From: Leishmania infantum JPCM5
Taxonomy: Eukaryota; Euglenozoa; Kinetoplastea; Trypanosomatida; Trypanosomatidae
Reading direction: 5' to 3'
Assembly: GCF_000002875.2 (NCBI RefSeq)
Contig: NC_009416.2
Span: forward strand, 1,123,501 to 1,187,500
Length of the DNA: 64,000 bases
The translations under genes were made by a program, and so were the position numbers. Below the pieces are notes generated by a model. That model was not told the DNA's origin. It did not search any database and worked only from the letters and a program-made list of their open reading frames with translations. This document shows, one piece after another, positions 8,746 through 18,339 of the stretch (the first letter of the stretch is position 1; each line of letters starts with the position of its first letter).

Positions 8746-11061
8746 TCAAAAGAAAAGGATCGTGAAGTAGTGGTACGCCAAGGCAATGATCGCCGCCCAG
8801 AGAATGGAAGCACTTGTGATGCTGCCGCCGTGCACCACGCGCCACAGGCGTCGCTCACCACGATGCCACTTGCCAAAGACGGACACGTGAAAGAGCAACT
8901 TCATCACACCCCAGTGAATCTCCCCTTCAGAGTTGAGGCTCTCGCCGGGCACAGCGTCATCGGATGCGGGAGCGGTCGTTGGCCTGTTCGTGGCAGCGGG
9001 GGGACTTGTGGATGCAGCTGCACTTCCACTGTTAGCTGCCTCCTTCGCGGGTGATTTCGGCGCGGAGACAGAGCTACTCGGCTTTCCCTGGCTACCCACA
9101 CCACACGCCTCCAGGACGAAGCCCACAAAAGAGAAGGAGCTGTGGTGCTGCAGCACGACATCGGGCGAGTTGATGCTGCCGTCAGCGCTGCCACGGAAGA
9201 GGCGGATGGTTGCATTAAGGTTCCTGTTGTAGAAACGAGCTGTCTCTGCGTCCAGCAGTTCGTACTCCTCCCCATCTTCTTCGCCACTGCTGCTCATGCC
9301 GGGAGCTGACCGGATGCCGTCCGCATCGTCGCTGTGGTACTCGGACGTGTACCGACGCTTCACGCTCGACGTCGGGGGAGTGGGCAACGATGCTTTACTT
9401 GCGGCACCGCCTGCAGTCGATGCTCTCTGCATCGATGCAGTGGAGACCTCTGTCGGTTGCAGCAGCTCCTGCAAGCGCTCCCACAACACTGCAGCGGCTT
9501 GCTTACCGCCCTGAGTGGTTAACCCGCACGGCGTGCGACGGGTCCGACGTCCGCGACTCTCCATCAGCAGCGGCTTAAGATCCCAAATGCGGACGCACTG
9601 CGTGTGCGCGTGGCCGGAAGCTGGTGCGCTAGCCGCTGACCTTGGACGCCCCGTGCGCCGCGGTGGGCGTGCACTACAGTGTGGAGGGAACACCGGACTT
9701 GTCGTCCTGCACCGTAGCCGCGACCCTGCACTCGCATCGGATGGCGACGTCACGGCTGTGTCTGAAGCCGAGGCATCGCTTGCCATTGGCATCCCCGGCA
9801 GTTGTGACCGCGTAGAGGAGTGCAGAGAGGTCGTCATGGGGAGCGCGGACAGGTCCACTCGGCTCCCCAAGTGCGGGGCCTCTTGCAGCAGCGAGGCGGT
9901 GTGCTGCTCCTGCCCTTCTTCACGCAGCACGCGATCCAGCACCGATATGAGCTTTTCCTCCCGGACGTAGTAGGACGACTCGAACGTGTACAGCCGCGAC
10001 CCTTCAGCGTTGCTGATGGCCACGTGACCCACCAGTGGAAACAGCCACGACACAAACGGGGCCGGGAAGAAGAAGACGCAGCAGCCGAAGTGCTGCAGCT
10101 CCACCGCCGTCCGCGAGGGCAGTCGCAGTCGCCTCGCCAGCGGAGACGGTGGTGTACCAGAGGTATGCAGGACTGGCAGGCCTCCCAGCGACTCGGCCGT
10201 CGCTGTCGCAAGTGATGGGGATAGGGCCGGCGGGCTTGAGGTCCCACTTCCATTGGTGGCGTCGTCGCTGTCGTCGTGAGACCTATGTGCCTGAGCGGGT
10301 ACGACTGAGTCGGTAGACACCGCACTTGCAGCAGGAGCGCGTGTGGCTGCTGCCACTTCGCCAGGGGGACTGCGCGTAGTGGAACTCGTGGGCTGCGCCG
10401 ATGGAGCGCGAGCTTTCGCAGAGAGGAGTAGAGCTTCGGAAAGGGAAGCCTTTGACGAGAAGTGGGGTGCAGTTTCGCTGCTTCCCAGCTCGAGGCGAGA
10501 CGAGTTTGGCGAGGGACCTGGTTTCATGGACCTCCGCCGCACAAGAGCCTGCACGAGTGCACCACTCCCCTTCGCCCTCGATGCAGCGGCGTCGGCAGGC
10601 ATGGCCGACTGCAGCTGTTCATGCATATCTGGATTTGTGTTTGTTGTGGGATTCGTATCAGCAACTTCACCAGTGTCGTTTGCGGCGTGCTGGGATGCGT
10701 TCTGGAAGCCGTCGCTTGTCCGCTGACGGTGGCCGTAGTCCAACGTGAGCGCTGGCAAGGGCGACGGTGTCGGCGCAGCCTCTGACGGATTCGCTGGAGA
10801 TTGCTCGTCGGCCTCGTCGTCGGCGTCTAGACTTGTGGAGGTGGAACTACGGCGATCCAGCCACGGGGACGTCGGGCGCGTCGACGAGGAGGAGTTGCGA
10901 TCGCAGCTTCGCGGCACCACTGCGCCCTCGTCAGGAAAGGAAGAAGCGCACGGGCTCGTGGGTGGACTCGACGCAGCGGCCGCCGCGTCTACCCTGCTCG
11001 ACGAGCCCGCTCCATGGCTGCTCAGGGACTTGTCCTCTCTGTGATCAGAAGAGGAAAGCAT
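8746..11061 (-). CDS. RTE1/TMEM222 (DUF778) family membrane protein with large inserts
   Basis: 771 aa from the ATG at 11061; the open frame extends 17 codons upstream but only from a GTG. Residues 1 to ~310 are Ser/Ala/Pro-rich and probably disordered. The family core appears in pieces: FVSWLFPLVGHVAIS with SYYVREEKL around residues 325-370, matching the 'P..SWL.P..GH..I' block; WERLQELL and FYNRNLNATIRLF; then HSSFSFVGFVLEACG near residue 640, where TMEM222 has its 'CHSHVA' block; and finally VMKLLFHVSVFGKW and a C-terminal hydrophobic anchor ending ALAYHYFTILFF. Family members are Golgi/ER membrane proteins; plant RTE1 modulates an ethylene receptor. The parasite role is unknown. Long low-complexity insertions separate the conserved blocks, so the assignment rests on several short matches. 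Confidence 0.7.
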   Translation of the reverse strand: MLSSSDHREDKSLSSHGAGSSSRVDAAAAASSPPTSPCASSFPDEGAVVPRSCDRNSSSSTRPTSPWLDRRSSTSTSLDADDEADEQSPANPSEAAPTPSPLPALTLDYGHRQRTSDGFQNASQHAANDTGEVADTNPTTNTNPDMHEQLQSAMPADAAASRAKGSGALVQALVRRRSMKPGPSPNSSRLELGSSETAPHFSSKASLSEALLLSAKARAPSAQPTSSTTRSPPGEVAAATRAPAASAVSTDSVVPAQAHRSHDDSDDATNGSGTSSPPALSPSLATATAESLGGLPVLHTSGTPPSPLARRLRLPSRTAVELQHFGCCVFFFPAPFVSWLFPLVGHVAISNAEGSRLYTFESSYYVREEKLISVLDRVLREEGQEQHTASLLQEAPHLGSRVDLSALPMTTSLHSSTRSQLPGMPMASDASASDTAVTSPSDASAGSRLRCRTTSPVFPPHCSARPPRRTGRPRSAASAPASGHAHTQCVRIWDLKPLLMESRGRRTRRTPCGLTTQGGKQAAAVLWERLQELLQPTEVSTASMQRASTAGGAASKASLPTPPTSSVKRRYTSEYHSDDADGIRSAPGMSSSGEEDGEEYELLDAETARFYNRNLNATIRLFRGSADGSINSPDVVLQHHSSFSFVGFVLEACGVGSQGKPSSSVSAPKSPAKEAANSGSAAASTSPPAATNRPTTAPASDDAVPGESLNSEGEIHWGVMKLLFHVSVFGKWHRGERRLWRVVHGGSITSASILWAAIIALAYHYFTILFF

Positions 11062-14000
11062 CGCGGCCGTACGCAACACACACACACACACACCGCAGCC
11101 CCCCCCCACCACAAGGAAGTTAGGTGTAACAGGAAGGCGCAGTCAAATGATAGAAAAGCGCACAAGCTCGAGGCAACACAACCACAAATGGAAACGAAAT
11201 ATAAAAAACGACCTGCTCACCAACGAAACGAACAAAGACAAAAAGGGGGAGGGCGGCCTACACTCAGGAGACAAGCAAAAGGAAAGAAAGGGGAGGAAGA
11301 ACGGTGGAGGGAGGAGAGGGGAGGGGGGGAGGAAAGGGAGACAATGCAGAACCGACACTTTTCACACACACGCACAAAGAAAAAAAAGGGTGAAAAAAGA
11401 GAGAACGGAATGCCACACTTATACAATCCAGCGAAACGAGCAAAATATACTGAAATAAGAAAATGAACACACCTGATGTTTGCAGAGCCAAGACGCTACC
11501 CTGCAGGTGGGGAGATGAGCCCGGAAGACACACCTGACCCAAGATCAACACGCTATGGTGTGTCTCTCAATACACGCACAGAAACAGACTGTAGCGCTAC
11601 AAGCATACACACACAAACACACACACACCTATGTCCTTTTTAAATGGGCAAACAGAGCTCGAGAGAGACACACGCGCAAGCACGTACGAGAAAGTGTAAA
11701 GCAAGGAGGAAGAGGAGGTCACGCAAGAAAGCGAAACGAGACAGCAAAAAAAAAGTGGCTTTATCGGGTACTTGCGTACTCAATCAGCTGACTTGAAAAT
11801 AGGCTCACCTACAAATGAAGGTGCCTTTCTATTTTCAGGTGTGCGCGTGTACGAAGGCAGCGCACACCTGTGTGTGTATTAGCGATCTCTTTGCGTTCAG
11901 CCCTCTCCTCCTTTTCGTTGCCACTTCGTCCGCTTGGATGGCGAAACAAGGAGACGGTGAGAAAAACAAAATCAAGTATATATATATATATATGTGTGTG
12001 CGAGCTGTGAAGCAAAAAGAAAACGCCGACGAATGAGAGGAGCACTCCGGCAACGAAGCGATCACAGCGAAAGCTTGAGCGGAAGAGGAGGGGCGAGTAA
12101 GAGAAAAAAGGCCGCGCAACACAAGCGGAAGAAAAAAAAACAAAGAAACCAAAGTCGCGCAAATCCAACCGACCGCAGATGCACACAAACACGGAGAGAG
12201 AGGGACGGGAGAGAGGAGACAGAGAGAACGGGTGCACCTTAGACGGAGGCGACGAAATAGAGAGTGCGAGACACAGAGGCGGCGACAATTCCAATGCGCT
12301 GTGCTGAGCTCGTGTGCGGGTCCTCTGTGTTTTTTTTTTCTTATTTTGTTTAATCGCTCTTGCTCTCTGTCTATGTTGATCGCACGGCCTCACGCTCGCA
12401 CCGTCCGTAGCCTCTATTTGTCACTTCCGATTGAGCCCTCTTCGCACGCTGTCCCGTCTTTTACTTAGTTCAGTTAGCTGTATATCAAAAGAGTAAGATA
12501 AACAAAAAGACGGAGGAAACAACAAAGAAGAGAGAGGGAGAGACGAGCCCCGTAGTCTACAGCACTAAAAAAAAGTAAACAAGGTAAAGTGGAAAGAAAA
12601 ATAAAATGTGGGAGCGGAGCGCTGTCTGTGTGCGTGTGCGTGCTGGTGTCTTCTTTTTGCCACAGAGCGAGAGTAAAAGGAGGAAAATACGCAGCGGCAC
12701 TGAGAAAAAAAAGAGACGACGTGATGAACGTATGTGTGGGCCGGGGGTGCTGATGCGTTGATGCTCGCCTTTCTGCACTAGCCACTCCAACAGCACACCC
12801 ACCACGTCACGATGACCTCTACACTGCCTTGAGCTGAGCTGCCAGTTCTACTTTTTTTTTCGACTTTCCCTTTGTTCTCGCAGCTCTTGCAGCCCCCTCT
12901 TTTAGTTCTAAGTCGCCTGCGTGACGGTGGATATGCGGGAGCAGACAAGAGGGAGATCACACAGACACAAACACACAAAAAAATGAAAAAAAAATGAGTA
13001 CAACAGAAACGTGCGCCTGTGTTCACGCCGTCGTTATTCTTTTCGCGTGTGTGCTCTCCTCCTGCTTCCGCTGAGCCCCTCCCCCTACGTGGTAGGTGCT
13101 CGTACCGTTACGGATGCTTCACTACTTCGCAGGCCGCTGGCACCAAGACACAAGAACGAACGAACAGAAAAAAAACGCCTGAGAAAAAGAAGTAGAACAG
13201 GTAAGCAACGAGAGAAAGATAGCGCTGCATGCACGGACGCGAACGAACACACAAACAAGCGGAGGCCGCGGCTACCTCGCTATCTATGTCAATGGCGTCG
13301 CTCGAGAAAGTGGAGAAGGCAACCGGAAGCGAATAGCGATGCGCGCGTATGTAATCTGGATGTGGCTGGAGGGAGAGTAGAAAGCTGTGGGCGCGCGTCT
13401 GCGTCTCTTTTAGTGCGTTTCTGGCCAGACGGGAGAGAAACCGTCAAAAAAGGAAGAGTAAGCACAGAGATGATCAGCGAATGGTAGGCAAGATGACGAA
13501 GAGCGGCGGTGGGACAGAGACGAAACTCTGGCTGGACGTGCTCCTGAGGAGCCGGAAAGGCAGCAGAAGGGGGTGGATGGGGAAGCCGCAGCGCAGAAAA
13601 CAGAGACAACCAAAGAAAAAATGAGAGAGAGGGAGGCAGCTCAGATCACGAAAGCCCACGAACCGCACGCGCACGAAAAAAAAACTACAAGAAAATGATA
13701 ACAAAGAACGAAAGAAGCGCCCACCGCAGCCGTGGCGCAAAACAACAGTGAGTCGACCAAGCTCCCGTCGGTGAGGTTGGGTGGGCGCGAGACAGAGGGG
13801 AGCGGCGGGTTGAATTGCGAACGAAATTAGAAGAGAGCACTGATAAAACACTGATACAAAAAGATAAAGACAGTGAAGCAGAATGACCAAGTTGAAAAGG
13901 AGTCAGCAGCAGCAGTAGTTGAGAGGTAGTAAGTCAAAGAGCAGTGACTCGTGCGTGCGTTTTCGTGTGTGTGTGTGTGTGTGTGTGTGTCGTCGACGAG

Positions 14001-15253
14001 AACGACACAAGTACCGCTCGACAAACAGGTCGAGGGAAGAGGGGGGCCGAAGACAGCGAGACCCCGTGTGTTCTGTGGGCGCCTCTCGTCCGTCGCTGTA
14101 TGGCGGTGCGGTATAGGCACAGACACAAGCGCAGATATGCTGCCTCTTTTGCTATCTGCGCAAAATGAAAATAAAAAACGAAGGACAGAAAGAGAAAGCG
14201 GGAAGAGGAGGGCACTCACCGCAGACGGTCAAACATGCAGCAAGATCAAAGAAGAAAAAGTGCGAATATCAAGGCGGAGAACGACGTGGTTTTGTTTTCG
14301 TATGCGTATGCATGTGCGTCCGCGGAGGGGATTTATACGCGTGTGCGAAGGAGTGTGCCTGTATGCGTGCACAGAGCGAGCCTTTTATTGCTTGTTAAGT
14401 AGATTGGTGAGGGGGAGAGGGAGGAGGAGGAGGGTGCTTACGTATCCCGCACACTACCTGTGTTTGAGCAGTACGTCCAGGAGGAAGGTGTGTGTGTGTG
14501 TGTGTGTGCGTCATGGTGGAAGAGGGAGAGAGGGCGAAAGTGAGCAATGAAAAGCCGCCAGAATATGGCGAGGAAAGAGAAAGCATATATTTGTGCAGGT
14601 GTAGGTGGGCAAGGAAACAAAAATCACTCGTCGCTTGTGGAAGGCATGCGATCAGCTGAGGATGCAAGCTCCACTCTGAAGTGTAGAAGGGATGGCACAA
14701 CTGCAAACACACATACGAGAGAGGGCGCGACAAGCACCTGCCCCGTTTGCAAGACGCAGTCTCTGTTATTCTTACTTTTGTTTCGATGGCGCCCCTTCCG
14801 CCCTCTGCCAACACAAGCTTCCGCTCTCTATTGAAGATGGAAGCAGGCGCAAGGAAGACCAGCTCCCGATGCCTCGAGCGAGGGTGCAACTCCGCTACCA
14901 AACGTGCTCTCGTCCTCACTTCCAGTGGAACCGCTCCGCACCTCGCCTTAGTGTCTTGCCACACACGCGCACACATACTCACACACGTGGCTGCGAGCAC
15001 ATGTGCATGTGCGCCTGCCTGCTCAAACGAGGCAAACAGTGAAAACAAAAAGATGTCGAGGCTCACACGAGCATGAGCAGAACAACGAAAAGCAGAACCA
15101 GGCCATCCTCAAAAGGCATCGCTCGGGTTGCATAGCTGCCCATGTGCCCGGCACCGCAAGTCGCGCAAGTGTCGCCAAGAAAAAACAAAAAACAGTGCAC
15201 GTACGAGCTGCAAGAGAAGAGCTGGAGTGTGGTCACCTCCTTTTCCGCTATGC
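11062..15253. other. 4.2-kb intergenic region, no gene seen
   Basis: One of the longest spacers in the minus-strand array. A (CA)n run at about 11,075-11,093 lies just upstream of the RTE1-family ATG. The rest is purine-rich stretches (11,200-11,400), (TA)n near 11,976-11,992, poly-T near 12,330, and GT runs near 13,965 and 14,489. I saw no frame with protein-like composition on either strand. It presumably represents a long 3' UTR of the TFIIH-like gene plus a 5' leader, but an unrecognised non-coding RNA cannot be excluded. Confidence 0.6.
13965..13990. repeat. (GT)13 microsatellite
   Basis: Twenty-six bases of perfect GT on the plus strand inside the long intergenic region. A second perfect run lies at 14,489-14,508. 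Confidence 0.95.
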
Positions 15254-16588
15254 TCACACCTTGCTACAATAGGGACACCTGGGACCCATCCCCTGGTCCG
15301 TACCGCTGCCGCCGCCGTCCTCGGTGCGGGAATCCGAGGTCGTGGCACCGGCGACCTCTGTTGAGGGACGATAAATAACCGCCATGCATGAAGGGCACAA
15401 CCAGCCCAGGTAGGAGGCGTGCTCGTCGTCCTTCGCGCCAAAGGAAACGGCGGTATCAGCTTTTTCCGTCGTCGCTTTCTCGAAATCCGCCGTTGAGCTC
15501 TCTGCCAAAGCAGCATCCACCGCGCGACGTTTTCGCAGAGGCGTCTGCGGCAGCATAGTAGGCCCCACGACGTACTGGGAAGCAATACGGTCCCGCCTCT
15601 GACGGGGCCGGTTGCCGATGAGCGAGACGGCAGCACTCGCACCATCCAGCAGGTGGCCGAGGTCATGCAAGCTGAACCGGCCAGCGCAGAAGCCACCGAG
15701 GCTGGAGGCTAGCGCCACGAGGCGGTTCTCTGTCGAGTCGGTGTGCAGCACGGCTTCACCGAAGCACGACACAGTCACGCCCATCTTGCTCGCTGTCACA
15801 GCTGTCATGGCGAGAGCGCACTCCGCACTGTACGGCGGCACGGCAGCTGCCTTCGCGTCGCTGAACACAAGAACGCTTCCAGCACTGCGCGGCGGAGGTG
15901 CAGAATTCACGGCATCGCTGCTGGAGGAGTCCCCGGCAGCCGCTTCGCCAGGTGCCTCTCCGGCCTCGCCGTCTGCCTCATCCCTATCCGCCGCCCGAAA
16001 AGCGCTGCTGGGGTGCGCGCGCAGATAGCAGAGCGAGGCCAGTAGTGCCCCCGCCAGAGAGCTCCACATGCTCGTGGCATCGGAAGACGGCGACGCAGAT
16101 GCCGAGGGTGCAGGGGAAGTCTCACTGAACCCCTTCACGGATGATGCGTCCGCCTTTGCACCAGCGGTTGGCACGGTGCTGTTGTGTTCCTGTACTGCAC
16201 TCAGTATCGCCTGCTGAAGAATTTGCGGAGAGCGCAAACGAAAAAGCTGCGCAAAGGCGACGGTCCTCTCTGCGGTGTCACCCCCCCTCCACCCGCCCCC
16301 ACCGTCCTCATCGGGTGAGAACACCGGCCCTGTCGCATCTGACAAGACGGGGTAGGTAGCCCCCACTCGATCCAAGGCATGGTTGCGGTCTGGCACCGCC
16401 GAAGAGTACACGCATTTGACGCCTCTGTGCGGGTCCGCAAAGAAGACGGCAATGGATGGAATGAAGTCAGGTGCGCCGGCGCGCAAGCTGCACTGCAGCG
16501 CATGCACACAACGCAGCGCGTTGCCGACTAAATCGTCCGTGTAGTAGCCATTGCTGGAGTGGAGAACGCACACGTACGAGGATGGCAT
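15254..16588 (-). CDS. Putative TFIIH core subunit p34/Tfb4-like protein
   Basis: 444 aa. In other eukaryotes Tfb4/p34 pairs with p44 in the TFIIH core, which acts in transcription initiation and nucleotide excision repair; in trypanosomatids TFIIH is also needed for spliced-leader RNA transcription. The protein shows a von Willebrand A-like fold: an N-terminal strand SSYVCVLHSSN, a helix LVGNALRCVHALQ, PSIAVFFAD, then SVLVFSD and MGVTVSCFG. This is followed by LASSLGGFCAGRFSLHDLGHLL, which parallels the 'DITGGLYLKV...LLQYL' region of human p34. The C-terminus has a CxxC (LCPSC) and a closing CPYC pair, the four-cysteine zinc site typical of Tfb4. A Ser/Ala/Gly-rich insert (residues ~140-250) makes it longer than the ~300-aa family norm. 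Identification is by architecture and short matches. Confidence 0.7.
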   Translation of the reverse strand: MPSSYVCVLHSSNGYYTDDLVGNALRCVHALQCSLRAGAPDFIPSIAVFFADPHRGVKCVYSSAVPDRNHALDRVGATYPVLSDATGPVFSPDEDGGGGWRGGDTAERTVAFAQLFRLRSPQILQQAILSAVQEHNSTVPTAGAKADASSVKGFSETSPAPSASASPSSDATSMWSSLAGALLASLCYLRAHPSSAFRAADRDEADGEAGEAPGEAAAGDSSSSDAVNSAPPPRSAGSVLVFSDAKAAAVPPYSAECALAMTAVTASKMGVTVSCFGEAVLHTDSTENRLVALASSLGGFCAGRFSLHDLGHLLDGASAAVSLIGNRPRQRRDRIASQYVVGPTMLPQTPLRKRRAVDAALAESSTADFEKATTEKADTAVSFGAKDDEHASYLGWLCPSCMAVIYRPSTEVAGATTSDSRTEDGGGSGTDQGMGPRCPYCSKV

Positions 16589-17463
16589 GGCGGTGCAGCG
16601 GAAAAAAAAAAGAAATAAACGTGCGGAAGCGGAGAGAAGATGCGCCCTTCAACAGTAAATGAAGTAACACTTGCGGATGTGAGACAAGCGAACGCCACGG
16701 TGCAGTGGATGGTAAGCTCCCTCAACGCATGTGAGTTTGGAAGAGGTGTCTACAGGCGCTGTGTCGGCCCCGTGCATCCATGTTGCGCAGTGAAGCTAGC
16801 GATGGAGCGGCCCGGCAGGTTCGGAGAAAGCGAAAGAGGCACACGAATAAGCACAAACGCGCGGTCGCAGGCATTCACACGTGAATGAGAACGAGCCGGG
16901 GAGGTGGAGACGGAGAGAAGCGAAGGTAGAGGACGGACGTGATGCGGCGGGGGAAAGATGGAAGGCGCAAAAGAAAAAAGAGGGGAAAAAGGAAATTCAC
17001 ATCGAAGAAGAGGGAAGCGGACCCCACCTCCCAGCGGTTGCGTGTCGCGACTGCTTGGATGCATTCCACTTTGCCCATAATGACTTCCTTTGCTGGTGTT
17101 GCTGTTTGGATATCGTCTTTGTTACTTCTGATGTCTGATCTGTGGACTCGTCACGCAGACACGGACACATACATGCACGCAGTAAAGGGAAAACAAAAAG
17201 GCAAGCATAGCAATAAGGCCACGAGGAGCGTGTCGTGAGAAGACGAGTAAAGGAAAGCGGAGATAGGGAAGTGAGCCGTCGTAGCGATAGATGATGATGA
17301 TGAGAGCCGTAGGGCGAGAGAGCCAGTAACAGGACCGAAGCGAGACGACAGAACAAAAAAAAAACAAAAAGAGAAGGAAAAGTGTGGCCCTCGTAGAGAG
17401 AAAAGGAGGATGCAGAGGGTGGGAAAGGGTGGGAGAAGCCTGTGCAGTGCTCAGCACCCTCGC
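16589..17463. other. Intergenic region, no gene seen
   Basis: 875 bp between the TFIIH-like gene and alpha-SNAP. The plus strand is purine-rich (for example 16,905-17,000), giving pyrimidine tracts on the coding strand. No convincing open frame. Confidence 0.65.
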
Positions 17464-18339
17464 CTACCGCAGGTCACTTATCCGCTCGCGAAGAGCCTGC
17501 TTCCCCTTGAGGATCATCTTCTCGCGAAGGTCGTCCAGGGGGCAGATGGAGTCGTACTCGCGAACCGCCTCGTCGAACATTGCCGTGTCCTCGCCTTGGA
17601 TCGCTGCAATCACGTCCGTCACAAACATGTGCTCGCGTGTGTTCATGTTGAACTGCGTGTCCAGCTCCTGGTACTCCTGAAAGCGCTCCTCGAGCACGTC
17701 TACATCCTCCATAAGGCTCTCCGGCGTCATGAGGGCCAGCTGGCACAAGAGAGTCGTAAAGAACAGCTTGCGTGCGTTGCCGCGCGCCACACGGTCCTCC
17801 AGCGCCTCGCGGGCAAGATGGTCGTAGATCTGCTGCGCCCCGGCGTAGTCGCCAGAGCGCGCCTTCATGTCCGCCATCTTGAGCACGATCTCCGAGGCCG
17901 TCACCTTTGCACCTTGATTGCGGAAGTAGCGCACGGCCTGTTGCAGCCACCGCATCGCCTCGTCGCCCATGGTTATGTCGCCCAGCGCAGCGCACGCCTT
18001 GGCTGCGTTTGTGTACTTCTGAGCCTTGTCATACATGTCCACCACGTCTCTGAGCAGGGCTGCTGCTGACTTTGCATCGCCGGCCTTGACGAATGCCTTT
18101 GCTGCCTCCTCCATCTCCACCGCCTGGTCACTCTCGCTCTTGTTCTTGAGGGACATTTCAGAGGCGCGCTTGTACGCCTGGGCCACCTTCGCGAAATTGC
18201 CAGCGGCCTTGTACTGCGTGGCAGCCTGCAGGAACGTGTCGTGCGCCTCATCAACTTTCGTGTCGCTCGACGAGAACCACGAGCGCTTCTTCAGCTGTTT
18301 CTCCGCCTCCGCCATCAAGGCATCACCGCGCTCCTCCAT
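17464..18339 (-). CDS. Alpha-SNAP (soluble NSF attachment protein)
   Basis: 291 aa, the usual length for the family (about 290-295). Alpha-SNAP binds assembled SNARE complexes and recruits the ATPase NSF to take them apart after membrane fusion, on the cytosolic face of secretory and endocytic membranes. The N-terminus has the family pattern of ALMAEAEKQLKKRSWF followed by KVDEAHDTFLQAATQYK. It then runs through successive TPR-like helical hairpins: AGNFAKVAQAYKRASEM, AAKAFVKAGDAKSAAALL, KYTNAAKACAALGD and AVRYFRNQG. The C-terminal acidic/hydrophobic stretch ends with LREKMILKGKQ, the part that stimulates NSF in other species. The ATG at 18339 is in the expected place. Confidence 0.92.
   Translation of the reverse strand: MEERGDALMAEAEKQLKKRSWFSSSDTKVDEAHDTFLQAATQYKAAGNFAKVAQAYKRASEMSLKNKSESDQAVEMEEAAKAFVKAGDAKSAAALLRDVVDMYDKAQKYTNAAKACAALGDITMGDEAMRWLQQAVRYFRNQGAKVTASEIVLKMADMKARSGDYAGAQQIYDHLAREALEDRVARGNARKLFFTTLLCQLALMTPESLMEDVDVLEERFQEYQELDTQFNMNTREHMFVTDVIAAIQGEDTAMFDEAVREYDSICPLDDLREKMILKGKQALRERISDLR

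Noticed and set aside
6948..8876. Minus-strand frames of 240-301 codons between CDP-DAG synthase and the RTE1-family gene
   Set aside because: Composition is typical of trypanosomatid spacers; they overlap one another in different frames and have no recognisable domain.
13060..13125. Possible extra SIDER signature (CCCCTACGTGGTAGGTGC)
   Set aside because: Only about 20 bases resemble the signature and the flanking sequence does not align with the two clear elements.
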